The notes under the pieces: model-generated
What the model was told of the DNA's origin: nothing
Database searches by the model: none
Seen by the model: only the letters and a program-made list of their open reading frames with translations
Position numbers and translations under genes: made by a program
In this document: positions 36,717-45,698 of the stretch, one piece after another
Layout of the letters: the number at the start of each line of letters is the position of its first letter
Position numbering within the stretch: the stretch's first letter is position 1
DNA from: Legionella qingyii
GTDB lineage: Bacteria > Pseudomonadota > Gammaproteobacteria > Legionellales > Legionellaceae
Reading direction: 5' to 3'
Assembly: GCF_003184185.1 (NCBI RefSeq)
Contig: NZ_QHJG01000020.1
Coordinates: 20,514 to 84,513, forward strand
DNA length: 64,000 bases

Positions 36717-37535
36717 CTATGTTTGTGCAATCTTATTCAGCAATGCAGCTAACCGGCATCCTGCATAAGTAGCCTGTTTTTGAACTAATAGCTGAGCATT
36801 TTCTTGATATTTATCACTAGGCGTTTCATTAGGATTAATTTGATAAACATTTTTTAAGGCCAGTTTATGGGACATTTTTGCCCATTTAGCAGGTTTAATC
36901 TGGGCATCAATATCTGAACAAGGTAATTTTTGTTCTAATTGCTGCGCTGTGCTTTTAATTCGCGCATCATCATATTGCCCAAGAAAAAAACCAGCCCCAT
37001 TGTCCCAGTATTGATGTAAATTAGCCCCTACTGGGTTTTTCCCTAAAAAGAATAAATTACCACCTAGGTCCCCTTTCGGGTGTTGTGCACTGACGTGGGT
37101 TACGGCATGTAAAGGTTGATGTATATCACCTGCAATATGAATTAACATCCGTAATGCAAGTTTTTTGTCTGATGGATTCGTTTTTTTAGAGGTAAGCACA
37201 GACGATGCTTGTTTAATTGCCTTTATTGCATTAGTACTTTCAACAGGAGGTAAGCGAGTTCCATCACTGGAAAAAGGGATATCGATATAATGCATTACAT
37301 CATACCAATATACTTCCCTCCACCTAATTTCATCCATCCAAGTTGAAGCACTAACAAAACTCGAGTTAGGTGTGTTATGCCTGCGCGAACGAAGATATTT
37401 ATAGCACATGTCTTTCGCTTTTGGTGATAAATTATCGTAGGCAATTTGTGCCACGACCTTGTGGCCTGCCGCATTCCAAGCATAGCAATTTAAAAACCCT
37501 AAACACAAAACAAGCACATAAATAATTCGTGACAT
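36717..37535 (-). CDS. S1/P1-type zinc nuclease (secreted)
   Basis: An exported tri-zinc nuclease/phosphodiesterase of the S1-P1 and phospholipase C fold. The signal peptide MSRIIYVLVLCLGFLNCYA is cut before WNAAGHKVVAQIAY, so the mature N-terminal Trp can bind zinc as in P1. Other ligands are STWMDEIRW, MHYIDIPF, HIAGDIHQPLHAV, DLGGNLFFLG and LHQYWDNG. About 272 residues. ATG at 37535 is two bases after the tolB stop; the frame extends to a GTG at 37559. Likely cleaves RNA/ssDNA or 3'-nucleotides outside the cytoplasm, possibly for phosphate or nucleoside scavenging. Confidence 0.9.
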   Translation of the reverse strand: MSRIIYVLVLCLGFLNCYAWNAAGHKVVAQIAYDNLSPKAKDMCYKYLRSRRHNTPNSSFVSASTWMDEIRWREVYWYDVMHYIDIPFSSDGTRLPPVESTNAIKAIKQASSVLTSKKTNPSDKKLALRMLIHIAGDIHQPLHAVTHVSAQHPKGDLGGNLFFLGKNPVGANLHQYWDNGAGFFLGQYDDARIKSTAQQLEQKLPCSDIDAQIKPAKWAKMSHKLALKNVYQINPNETPSDKYQENAQLLVQKQATYAGCRLAALLNKIAQT

Positions 37536-37537
37536 AA

Positions 37538-38797
37538 TTAACCCAAATAGGGAGACCACGCAGGTTCTTGTACATCTCCTTCTCGCGCGGGGAGTCTCAT
37601 TCTTATTCTACCGTCCAGAGAAACGATACCCAGTACACCTTTATCTTGATTATGGGTCGCGTATAGAATTAAACGACCATTGGGTGCAATAGATGGAGAC
37701 TCATCGCGGCCAGAGAATGTCAGGCTTACAATTGGCCCACCGCTTGCACTTTGTAATCCTATGTTAAATTGCTTGTCGTCGCGATGCAACATAATGATAT
37801 TTTTCATATCTGGAGTATAAGAAGCACGCGCATTATAGTTGCCTTCAAACGTTACTCGACTTACTTGGCCATTGGCTAAAGATAATCGATATATTTGAGG
37901 TGAACCACCTCTACCTGAGGTAAATAATAAGCTTTTTCCATCCGGAGCATACCGTGGTTCAGTATCAATAGCGTCACCAAAGGTCAATTGCTTCATATTC
38001 CCGGTATTGATGTCTATACTGTATATTTTTGGTGTCCCACTTTTAGATAACACTACAGCCAATTCCCTGCCATCCGGAGACCACGCAGGTGCCCCGTTAA
38101 TTCCTGGGAAACTAGTAATTAAACGTCTTTGGCCTGTCTCAACTGAAACAGTAAATATTTGTGCTCGTTTTTTCTCGAAAGAAACATAGGAAATAGTTTT
38201 ACCATCAGGAGCCCACGCTGGAGACATAATAGGCTCGGATGAAATCAACAAGCTTTGTGGATTATGTCCATCCGCATCAGCCACTTCAAGCGAGTAATGG
38301 GTACTGCTCCTAGTTCTTTGGACAGAAATATAAGCAATGCGGGTAGAGAAAATCCCCTTTTCACCTGTCAACTTTTGGTATATTTCATCACTAATATGAT
38401 GTGCTAAAGGCCTGATTTGATTGGCGCTGATTTGATAGGTTTTTGTTAATAAAGTCGCTCCATTAGCTACTGCATCAGTTAAAGTAAAACTCACCTCATA
38501 ATGACTTCCTACTTGGTTAACACGCCCCGTAACAACACTGTCAGCACCGAGCTGTTTTAAAGTACTAATTGATGATTGTGAGTTCGCGCCTTGTGGGCCA
38601 GAAACAATTCGAAACTGACCTGATAAATTTAAGTCATTTTCAATAATTTGTCCGATTTCTTGAGATGTATTATTTGAGCCAAAAGAGTTGATTGCTATAG
38701 GTAAAGCTGAATTAATCCCTTGGGTCAATTCTAAATCAAGAGCAAAAATTTGCTGCGTAAAAAATACTAAAAACAGTGTAATAATTCGGTTAATCAC
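37538..38797 (-). CDS. tolB: Tol-Pal system beta-propeller protein TolB
   Basis: Periplasmic protein of the Tol-Pal envelope system, 419 residues. Signal peptide [19 protein letters not shown], an N-terminal domain ([17 protein letters not shown]), then WD-like blades ([52 protein letters not shown]). GTG start at 38797 with a GGGGG stretch upstream. tolA ends five bases before. pal, its usual next gene, is absent; the S1/P1 nuclease follows instead. Confidence 0.96.
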   Translation of the reverse strand: MINRIITLFLVFFTQQIFALDLELTQGINSALPIAINSFGSNNTSQEIGQIIENDLNLSGQFRIVSGPQGANSQSSISTLKQLGADSVVTGRVNQVGSHYEVSFTLTDAVANGATLLTKTYQISANQIRPLAHHISDEIYQKLTGEKGIFSTRIAYISVQRTRSSTHYSLEVADADGHNPQSLLISSEPIMSPAWAPDGKTISYVSFEKKRAQIFTVSVETGQRRLITSFPGINGAPAWSPDGRELAVVLSKSGTPKIYSIDINTGNMKQLTFGDAIDTEPRYAPDGKSLLFTSGRGGSPQIYRLSLANGQVSRVTFEGNYNARASYTPDMKNIIMLHRDDKQFNIGLQSASGGPIVSLTFSGRDESPSIAPNGRLILYATHNQDKGVLGIVSLDGRIRMRLPAREGDVQEPAWSPYLG

Positions 38798-38802
38798 GAG
38801 TT

Positions 38803-39795
38803 TTACCCCCTCACTTGTTCTGGTCGAACGGTTAAACTTATATCGCGAAACAAACTAAATGTTTCTTGATCTGCAGGCACAGGAAGTGGTGATGCTTTAT
38901 AAATAGCAGTTTGCGCTGAACGATCAAGCAATGGATCACCGCTACTACGGGTTAAAGTAACTTCCAATACCATTCCATCGGGAGCAAGGCGTATTCTGAA
39001 TTGACTTGATAAGCTACTGTCAACATTTTCAGGTAATATCCAGTTCCTACCTATAGCATTAACAATGAGCGCTTTATATTTATCAACTTCACCAGCAATA
39101 CGTGCCTGCTTCGCGGCATTTTCTGCTGCTTGTGCTTGTTTTGCTGCAGCTGCAGCCTCAGCTTGATTTTTTCGTTCCATTTCTGCTTTTGCAAGCGCAG
39201 CTTTTTCTTTTCGGGCTTGTTCCTCTTTTAATTTTTCAGCTTGTTCCTTCTCTGCCATTTTTTTCTTATTCAAATCAGCAAGCTTTTTCGCTTCCAGTTT
39301 CTGTTGCTTAACCAACTCTTCTTTTTGTTTCTTTAAATCTTCAATACGCTTAGCTTCCAATGCCTTTTGCTCTTCAAGTTTTTTTAATCGCTTTTTTTCT
39401 TCCTCTGCTTGTTTTTTACGGGCAATAGCAATTCTATTCGCTTCTTCTTTAAGTCGAGCAAGTTGTTGTTGTTCTTTTATTCTTTGTTGCCTTGCCGCTT
39501 CAGCCTGTCGCTTGAGTTCATTTTGTCGATTAATTTCGGCCCTTTTTTGTTGCTCACGCTCCTGTTTCAAACGATTGACTGTTTCCATAACCTGTTTGTT
39601 ATCGACACTAACCGCTTTCACTATTTCAGTTTGTGGTTTCACAGCGATTGGTTGCTCTACCCCAGGCGTGTTCTTCGTTTCAGCAGTTAAAACAGGCCGT
39701 TGGCTTGAGTTATCAGTCAAAAGCATCACCACTAAAAAAAGATGCAAGCCAATTGCGACAAAAAAAGGTTTACGATAACTTGGATCGATTATCAT
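38803..39795 (-). CDS. tolA: TolA, inner-membrane to outer-membrane linker
   Basis: 330 residues: one N-terminal TM helix ([18 protein letters not shown]), a long Ala/Lys/Glu coiled coil from about 60 to 235 ([20 protein letters not shown] and similar), and a compact C-terminal domain with [19 protein letters not shown] and [16 protein letters not shown]. Overlaps tolR by four bases. The pmf-driven TolQR motor pulls this protein to constrict the outer membrane at division. Confidence 0.95.
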   Translation of the reverse strand: MIIDPSYRKPFFVAIGLHLFLVVMLLTDNSSQRPVLTAETKNTPGVEQPIAVKPQTEIVKAVSVDNKQVMETVNRLKQEREQQKRAEINRQNELKRQAEAARQQRIKEQQQLARLKEEANRIAIARKKQAEEEKKRLKKLEEQKALEAKRIEDLKKQKEELVKQQKLEAKKLADLNKKKMAEKEQAEKLKEEQARKEKAALAKAEMERKNQAEAAAAAKQAQAAENAAKQARIAGEVDKYKALIVNAIGRNWILPENVDSSLSSQFRIRLAPDGMVLEVTLTRSSGDPLLDRSAQTAIYKASPLPVPADQETFSLFRDISLTVRPEQVRG

Positions 39796-40250
39796 GCTTG
39801 CCCCTCTGATTTTTCTTGCTCTGAATCAGTCAACAATCCTACTTGTTCTGCACCTGCTTGCTTAAGTAAAGCCATTGCCTGAACAACCTTTCCATATGCA
39901 ACGCCCTGATCCCCCTTTACTAAAACATTAAGCTTTTGGCCTGATTGCTTTGCTAATTCCAACTCTGCAGCGACACGAACAACTAAAGCTTGGGACTCTA
40001 TAGGCTCAGCGGGTGTGCTGCTGATATTAAGAAAATAAGTACCTTGCTGATTCACTGAAACAATAATAGGTTCTCTATCTGTAGGTGCCAAATTCTGGCT
40101 TGCGGCTTTAGGCAAATCTACAGTTACTCCCTGACTTAGCATTGGTGCTGTGATCATAAAGATAACAAGTAAAACCAACATTACATCGATATAAGGTACG
40201 ACATTAATTTCTGATATGGGACGCTCACGTTTGGTTTTTGCTCTGATCAT
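39792..40250 (-). CDS. tolR: TolR, motor subunit
   Basis: 152-residue ExbD/TolR protein. The N-terminal TM helix has the proton-path Asp in INVVPYIDVMLVLLVIFMIT, then a periplasmic domain PIIVSVNQQGTYFLNI. Partner of TolQ. Starts eight bases after tolQ ends and overlaps tolA. Confidence 0.96.
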   Translation of the reverse strand: MIRAKTKRERPISEINVVPYIDVMLVLLVIFMITAPMLSQGVTVDLPKAASQNLAPTDREPIIVSVNQQGTYFLNISSTPAEPIESQALVVRVAAELELAKQSGQKLNVLVKGDQGVAYGKVVQAMALLKQAGAEQVGLLTDSEQEKSEGQA

Positions 40251-40258
40251 TTCAAATT

Positions 40259-40933
40259 CTACCCTCTTACAGTTTCACTGTTTTGTTGTTCTATAAGCGA
40301 TATTAATTCTTCCTGAAACAAGTCAAATCGATTTAATAAATCATTAGCACGCGTTGTATATCGGTTATATGCAATAACTGCCGGTATTGCTGTAAATAAG
40401 CCCAAAGCTGTGGCTACTAACGCTTCAGAAATACCTGGAGCGACCATAGCGATGGTTGCTTGTTGAGCATGGCCTAATGCCTGAAATGAGGTCATTATCC
40501 CCCAAACAGTACCAAATAATCCTACGTAAGGTGCAATAGAGCCGACGGAAGCAAAAAACGGTAAATGTTTTTCCAGCTTTTCTGCTTCTTTTGCATGGGT
40601 AATTTGCATAACTCGTTGGATGGGTTCAATAATTACATTGCCTAGTTTTCTAGCCCGTACAAATTCTTTAAAGCCAGCATGGAAAATAGCTGCCATACCA
40701 TCTCGTTCTTCTGAATTACTATCGATATCTGCATAAAGTCTGCTTAAATCACCGCTATCCCAAAATCTTTGATTAAAAGAATCAGTGAGCTGTTTTTTAC
40801 GATTAAAAAACCAGGCGCGTTGAAATATTAATGTCCATGAAGTAATGGAAGCAGCAGCGAGTAACATCATGACTGATTTAACAACTAGACCTGCTTGCAT
40901 AAAGTACATTAATACATTTGCTTGATTACCCAT
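40259..40933 (-). CDS. tolQ: TolQ, proton channel subunit
   Basis: 224-residue ExbB/TolQ membrane protein with three TM segments, the first at GLVVKSVMMLLAAASITSWTLIF. Later parts have SVGSIAPYVGLFGTVWGIMTSFQAL and PGISEALVATALGLFTAIPAVIAYN, which are family hallmarks. First gene of tolQRAB, 87 bases after ybgC. Confidence 0.96.
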   Translation of the reverse strand: MGNQANVLMYFMQAGLVVKSVMMLLAAASITSWTLIFQRAWFFNRKKQLTDSFNQRFWDSGDLSRLYADIDSNSEERDGMAAIFHAGFKEFVRARKLGNVIIEPIQRVMQITHAKEAEKLEKHLPFFASVGSIAPYVGLFGTVWGIMTSFQALGHAQQATIAMVAPGISEALVATALGLFTAIPAVIAYNRYTTRANDLLNRFDLFQEELISLIEQQNSETVRG

Positions 40934-41020
40934 TTATATTATCTCCAGTACCAAGATCTTATTTTATTAATCGTCATCGGATTATAGTTTTACCTGCAAG
41001 CCGGCAACGATAACAACTCT

Positions 41021-41404
41021 TTAATCAAGTGAAAATCGTTTTGGTTTCAGTTTGCTATCCACACATACCACTTGAATTTTAGCTTCACAAATTACTTTGC
41101 CTTGCTGATTTTGCATGGTTTGCTCAAATAAAAAACTACAAGCTCCTAATTGTTGAACTTGAGTTTTAACTGTTAACAAATCATCTAATCGAGCAGGTGC
41201 TTTATAACGAACATGTGCATCGTATATAGCAAAAAGAGTATCCTGTTTCATTAAATCAGACAGAATTAAATTATTTTGCCTTAACATTTCTGTTCGAGCC
41301 CGCTCAAAATAACAAAGATAGTTCGCATGATAAACAATTCCCATGTAGTCTACGTCTTCAGCGTAAACACGAAAGGATTGTTGATGCACGGTTGTAGCAT
41401 CCAT
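41021..41404 (-). CDS. ybgC: Acyl-CoA thioesterase YbgC
   Basis: 127-residue hot-dog thioesterase. The catalytic motif is YAEDVDYMGIVYHANYLCYFERARTEM with the Asp. E. coli YbgC belongs to the tol-pal operon and interacts with acyl carrier protein in membrane-lipid metabolism. Between ruvB and tolQ in the conserved order. Confidence 0.95.
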   Translation of the reverse strand: MDATTVHQQSFRVYAEDVDYMGIVYHANYLCYFERARTEMLRQNNLILSDLMKQDTLFAIYDAHVRYKAPARLDDLLTVKTQVQQLGACSFLFEQTMQNQQGKVICEAKIQVVCVDSKLKPKRFSLD

Positions 41405-41407
41405 TGA

Positions 41408-42418
41408 TCAATCCTGTTCCACAGTGTTTAAACCAAAATGCTGGTACGCTCGTGGTGTGGCTATTCTACCTCTTGGTGTGCGCATAAGGAATCCTTGTTG
41501 TATTAAAAATGGTTCCAAAACGTCTTCGATTGTGCCCTTTTCCTCACCAATTGCTGCGGCTATGCTATCAACTCCTACCGGACCTCCATTAAATTGTTCA
41601 ATTACTGCTAACAGCAATTTCCTATCCATGAGATCGAAACCATATTTGTCTACATCCAACATTTCTAGAGCTTTTTGCGCTATATCAACATTAATGATGC
41701 CGCCACCTTTAACTTCCGCATAATCTCTAACTCGTCGTAACAAACGATTTGCAATACGTGGTGTGCCTCTTGACCTCAATGCAATTTCTTTTGCTCCTTC
41801 GGGTTTAGTTTTTACATTAAGTAATTGTGCCGACCGTGCAACAATTTGTGTTAATGAATCAACAGAATAATATTCCAGACGCTGCACAATACCAAATCGA
41901 TCTCTGAGGGGTGAAGTAAGTAACCCAGCTCGGGTTGTTGCTCCAATCAAGGTAAAAGGCGGCAATTCCAGTTTGATAGAGCGTGCGGCAGGCCCCTCAC
42001 CAATCATGATATCCAGTTTATAATCTTCCATTGCAGGATAGAGTATTTCTTCAATTACAGGGCTAAGTCTATGAATTTCATCAATGAAGAGTACATCATT
42101 TGCTTGAAGGTTGGTAAGTATTGCTGCAATGTCACCTGCACGTTCAATCACAGGACCTGATGTTTGACGCAAATTAACACCCATTTCATGGGCAATAATG
42201 TTGGCTAAAGTAGTTTTACCAAGGCCAGGAGGACCAAAGATTAAAACATGATCCAAGGCATCCTTTCGCTTTTTGGCTGCATCAATAAAAATCTGCATCT
42301 GCGAACTCACGGCATCCTGCCCTATATACTCACGAAGACTTAGGGGTCTAATCGCACGATCAATGGCCTCTTCCGAGGCAGTACTTTGAGTACTGATTAA
42401 GCGGTCACTTTCCAGCAT
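41408..42418 (-). CDS. ruvB: Holliday junction branch-migration helicase RuvB
   Basis: 336-residue AAA+ motor of RuvABC. Walker [18 protein letters not shown], Walker [12 protein letters not shown], sensor-1 [20 protein letters not shown] and the winged helix [21 protein letters not shown] at 42418 (MLESDRLIS) matches family N-termini; the frame extends to a TTG at 42439. ruvA and ruvC do not lie beside it in the window. Confidence 0.96.
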   Translation of the reverse strand: MLESDRLISTQSTASEEAIDRAIRPLSLREYIGQDAVSSQMQIFIDAAKKRKDALDHVLIFGPPGLGKTTLANIIAHEMGVNLRQTSGPVIERAGDIAAILTNLQANDVLFIDEIHRLSPVIEEILYPAMEDYKLDIMIGEGPAARSIKLELPPFTLIGATTRAGLLTSPLRDRFGIVQRLEYYSVDSLTQIVARSAQLLNVKTKPEGAKEIALRSRGTPRIANRLLRRVRDYAEVKGGGIINVDIAQKALEMLDVDKYGFDLMDRKLLLAVIEQFNGGPVGVDSIAAAIGEEKGTIEDVLEPFLIQQGFLMRTPRGRIATPRAYQHFGLNTVEQD

Positions 42419-42622
42419 AAAAGTTCTTTTAGAGTTCAATTGAATGTTAGCATTTTATCATATGTTTTTTTATTAGCAGCTTATTTGTTGAATATATGCA
42501 GAGAAAATCTAAAAATTTAACTAAATATCCTCGTTGAAATGATATTTCACCTGAGCCCAGGATAATATCAATCTTTATCCTGGCTTCATTTTGTCAAGTA
42601 TTTGTAGAGTAAATTGAGTTTG

Positions 42623-43252
42623 TTAGTTTATTAATACCTGCAGTTGCCCTTCTTTGGAATATTCATTCAACTCAAATTCTTTAGAGGGTGACTCAGAAGG
42701 TGGCGTACACTTAAAAAATGATATTAATTTTTTTTCTCGTTTAAACTCCTGCTCAACATGAGTACATGATTTAAATTCATCAATACAATTAAAAAAGTTC
42801 GCTGTTGAGTAGATTGCCGTCATGCAAGCAATTGTTAGTATAGCAAGAGCAAAAAAAGGATTAACTGCTACCAGTGGAGGCGCCAATAAAACACAATAAG
42901 AAAAGAATATACCTGAAAGCGTAGCCCAACATAGTAATTCTAATGAAGTGAGAATATTTTCAAGAACTATGTTTGATTTTCTAAGTGCTTTTATTTCATC
43001 AAGTTCTTTTAACACGTCCTCAGATTTTAGCTGCCCGTTTTTTAGTCCTTCGAGGCCAGTAACAAGGAGCTCATATATTTTAATGCTTTCTTTTTCTGCT
43101 TGTTTATCAATCGCATCAATATATAATTTGTGATAATAAGCTTTAATTGTTTTTAATTGTTTTTCAATTTCTTCATTCAGCGCCACTCCTTTATAAAGTG
43201 CATCAATTTTTTTATCGCATTCTTGTAAACGTATTTCCAATGAACTAGTCAT
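42623..43252 (-). CDS. Orphan two-TM protein, paralogue of the next gene (A)
   Basis: 209 residues. The N-terminal 110 residues are helical and probably coiled coil (QECDKKIDALYKGVALNEEI), followed by two TM helices (LLCWATLSGIFFSYCVLLAPP and NPFFALAILTIACMTAIYSTA) and a cytosolic tail after FFNCIDEFKSCTH. It shares with the neighbour at 43564-44172 the pattern ...FF.CID.FKSCT......E....L.SFFK, the spacing of the TM helices and the N-terminal layout. The C-terminus is Ser/Glu-rich (SPSKEFELNEYSKEG), compatible with an effector tail. No function known to me. Confidence 0.7.
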   Translation of the reverse strand: MTSSLEIRLQECDKKIDALYKGVALNEEIEKQLKTIKAYYHKLYIDAIDKQAEKESIKIYELLVTGLEGLKNGQLKSEDVLKELDEIKALRKSNIVLENILTSLELLCWATLSGIFFSYCVLLAPPLVAVNPFFALAILTIACMTAIYSTANFFNCIDEFKSCTHVEQEFKREKKLISFFKCTPPSESPSKEFELNEYSKEGQLQVLIN

Positions 43253-43300
43253 AATTCATCCCTTAATTTAACGAAGAAAAAATAACAACGGCTTTGATTA

Positions 43301-43460
43301 GAGTCCGTTGACATTTCATTTAATTCCTCTTATTTCCCGTTTTTTATGCGCGGGCAATATAGAGACACACTAAGATGTACCTATTTTTAATGTGGTTTTA
43401 CTGGATTCCGCGCATAAAGCGCAGAACGTAGGCTAATGGAGAAATTGTCAACAGACCCTA
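43301..43460. mobile_element. MITE-like element, 160 bp, TA-flanked
   Basis: The ends form inverted repeats: GAGTCCGTTGACATTTC at the left and, read on minus from the right end, GGGTCTGTTGACAATTTC; 11 of the first 13 bases agree. A TA dinucleotide stands immediately outside each end (43299-43300 and 43461-43462), as expected from a TA target-site duplication by an IS630/Tc1-like transposase. The inside has no reading frame; it contains GCGCGGG and CCGCGC half-palindromes. Confidence 0.6.
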
Positions 43461-43563
43461 GTAAATAATCAGGGCGTTTTATATCATAATTGAAAGGACT
43501 ATTAAAGATGATGTAACCAATTGAAAAAAAACATTAAAAATAAAATAAATTTCATCTCCCAAA

Positions 43564-44172
43564 CTAACCATATATTGGAGTCATATCTACAGACAATTGC
43601 GCATGTGAACTTGCGACTCTTAATTCCTGTGTGGAGGAAATGTCTGGTTTAAAAAATGATACCAAGCTTCGTTCTCGCTCATCTTCTTCAAACAATCGAG
43701 TACAAGATTTGAAATCATCAATGCATTCAAAAAATTTATTTATTGATTTTATCATTAGTGCAGTGAAAAGGATTGCTAAACTTAGTCCACAAATTGGATT
43801 GGGTGCGGTTACTGAGGTAGCACAAAATAAGCAAACAGGAGTTGCTATAGCCCAAAAAGCCATTTCCAGTGCCTTAGCAATATTATAAAAGACAATACCT
43901 AATTTTCTGTTAAAGGTAGTCTCTTGAATTTTTTGTAATGCCTGTTCTGCAGAAAGCTCACCATTTTTAACTTTGACTAGATGCTCAACAAATAATTCAT
44001 AAGCTTCTACAATTGCCTGGGGATGATAGGTTGATTTATCGAATGAACGCTTATAATACGCATCAACTTTTGTTAGTTGTTGCAGAATCATTGTTTCATG
44101 TTCGTTTTCTATATAAAGCCGTAAAAGTTTATCACGACAACTTTCTAAACGTCTTTCCAGAGGATTAGGCAT
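43564..44172 (-). CDS. Orphan two-TM protein, paralogue of the previous gene (B)
   Basis: 202 residues, same architecture as 42623-43252: N-terminal helical part (ESCRDKLLRLYIENEHETMI), two TM helices (MAFWAIATPVCLFCATSVTA and PICGLSLAILFTALMIKSIN), and the shared post-TM motif KFFECIDDFKSCTRLFEEDE followed by RSLVSFFKPD. Identity is only moderate over the rest, so the duplication is old. The two genes are in tandem with the MITE between them. Function unknown. Confidence 0.7.
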   Translation of the reverse strand: MPNPLERRLESCRDKLLRLYIENEHETMILQQLTKVDAYYKRSFDKSTYHPQAIVEAYELFVEHLVKVKNGELSAEQALQKIQETTFNRKLGIVFYNIAKALEMAFWAIATPVCLFCATSVTAPNPICGLSLAILFTALMIKSINKFFECIDDFKSCTRLFEEDERERSLVSFFKPDISSTQELRVASSHAQLSVDMTPIYG

Positions 44173-44266
44173 GAATTTAACTCTTCATAATATTTATAAA
44201 AGTAACTGATTAATAAATAATCAAAAATTGCGTTCATATCATAATAGTGGAAAGAAGAAATGTCTA

Positions 44267-44824
44267 TTAAACAAATTGACTTATTGATTCCATGATTAGT
44301 TTTCGTGCCCTAAAAATACGAGAACGCACTGTTCCGATTGGGCAATCCATCTTTTTTGCAATGTCTTCATAAGATTGACCATCTAGGATATACATAGCAT
44401 AACAAAGACGTAACTCTTTTGATAAAGTAGAAAGAACTAGCTCCAATTGTTCACCAAATTCGATATTAATTAATAAATATTCTGGAGACAGCTGCACTGA
44501 GGGATAATAATTATCAGCATATTCAGCTTCCAGATCCATACGTAGATTAGCAGCACGATAGTGATTTTTAATTGTATTTTGAGTAATTCGGTACAACCAT
44601 GTAGAAAACCGACATTTTTCTTTAAAATAATGTAAGTAGCGATATACTTTAATTAATACTTCTTGTGCCAGATCACTAGCATTTGCTCTATCTTGAATAT
44701 GTAAGTGAATAATTTGTTGTATTTTATTGTTATAACGCGACAACAACAGATTATAAGCTTCCATGTCACCTTGTCTCGCCAAATTAATCAAGTCCTCATC
44801 ACTGTAAGAAGTTTCTTTACTCAT
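44267..44824 (-). CDS. rpoE: ECF RNA polymerase sigma factor (RpoE-like)
   Basis: 185-residue group-4 sigma factor. Region 2 is NLLLSRYNNKIQQIIHLHI to DLAQEVLIKVYRYLHYF and CRFSTWLYRITQNTIKNH; region 4 is LRLCYAMYILDGQSYEDIAKKMDCPIGTVRSRIFRARKL. It resembles the RpoE envelope-stress sigma. ATG at 44824 has GAGGAAG close by; a GTG one codon earlier is the alternative. No anti-sigma rseA/rseB follows; the two-TM orphan B is next. Confidence 0.92.
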   Translation of the reverse strand: MSKETSYSDEDLINLARQGDMEAYNLLLSRYNNKIQQIIHLHIQDRANASDLAQEVLIKVYRYLHYFKEKCRFSTWLYRITQNTIKNHYRAANLRMDLEAEYADNYYPSVQLSPEYLLINIEFGEQLELVLSTLSKELRLCYAMYILDGQSYEDIAKKMDCPIGTVRSRIFRARKLIMESISQFV

Positions 44825-44882
44825 CACTTCCTCATAATTCCATTATTTAAATGATTGGTCTTTATTTGTACCTTATGTTCAA

Positions 44883-45299
44883 TTATATACTACTTTGGCT
44901 TATTTTGAGATGTAGCAGGCGTAATTGATGATTCGTAATTTGATCAAGAAATAAAACGATTCGTTTTTTTTGTTTGGAATTTACAAATTCAATAAGTTGA
45001 AAAAAAGGATTATGAATTAGAACTACGGCTTGGGTATATGATTCTTTATTACCTTTTTGCATTTCCAAAATCCATTTATTACCAATAAATTGAATTTTTT
45101 TAATTGATGACCACGGACTTTGATTAACCCAATCAATGTACAATAAAACGAAAATTAGACCCAGCAAAATTAGTTTGATCAATAGATATATGGATGAAAA
45201 AAGAATTAAAATAGTTGTAATGAGATATACCACTAAAATCAAACGTAAATAAATTTTTGACTTTCCTGGCTCAATTATTATTTCGGATAATAGTGACAA
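44883..45299 (-). CDS. YgfX-like small membrane protein
   Basis: 138 residues with a hydrophobic N-terminal half of two TM helices (LRLILVVYLITTILILFSSIYLLIKLILLGLIFVLLYI) and a soluble C-terminal part (IKKIQFIGNKWILEMQKG). Sequence alone is not decisive, but the 29-base overlap with sdhE matches the ygfY(sdhE)-ygfX pair of enterobacteria, where YgfX has been proposed as the toxin partner or an accessory of SdhE. Confidence 0.7.
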   Translation of the reverse strand: MSLLSEIIIEPGKSKIYLRLILVVYLITTILILFSSIYLLIKLILLGLIFVLLYIDWVNQSPWSSIKKIQFIGNKWILEMQKGNKESYTQAVVLIHNPFFQLIEFVNSKQKKRIVLFLDQITNHQLRLLHLKISQSSI

Positions 45300-45516
45300 T
45301 TTCTTTTAACTCTTTATCTTGAGGATCTTCATGGCCCATTAACCAAGCAAACAGCTCTGGATCAGTACAACTTAATAATGAATTAAAAGCAGCAAGTTCT
45401 TGTGTTGATAAATGATCCACTTGATGTTCAAGAAACCGTTGCAAAATAAGGTCTAATTCCAGCATTCCCCGACGGCAATGCCATGCAAGTTTTGCTTTTT
45501 CCTTGATATCCAACAT
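45271..45516 (-). CDS. sdhE: FAD assembly factor SdhE (YgfY)
   Basis: 81-residue helical protein that aids covalent flavinylation of succinate dehydrogenase and fumarate reductase. The family motif is WHCRRGMLELDLIL (RGxxE) with FLEHQVDHLSTQELAAFNSLL and DPELFAWLMGHEDP. ATG at 45516 gives the usual length and has AGAG upstream; the frame extends to 45582. It precedes the ygfX-like gene and diverges from ygfZ, a common neighbourhood. Confidence 0.93.
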   Translation of the reverse strand: MLDIKEKAKLAWHCRRGMLELDLILQRFLEHQVDHLSTQELAAFNSLLSCTDPELFAWLMGHEDPQDKELKEIVTIIRNNN

Positions 45517-45698
45517 GTTAAATCTCTTTGTGATCTTATTACAGACAAATGATACACTACTGTCTTTGTAAACGGAAATCATTAAATTTTCATTTAAAAT
45601 ACATTTCGTATGGTGAGTTTAAAGAATTAGAAAAACTCTTAAGATTTTGATTCGCAGTTATCCATAATATAAAAGTAACTGTTTTTTAGGTAAGAATA

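Noticed and set aside
39102..39778. Several plus-strand frames across tolA
   Set aside because: Antisense shadows of the Lys/Ala/Glu-rich coiled coil, with low-complexity Leu/Phe content.
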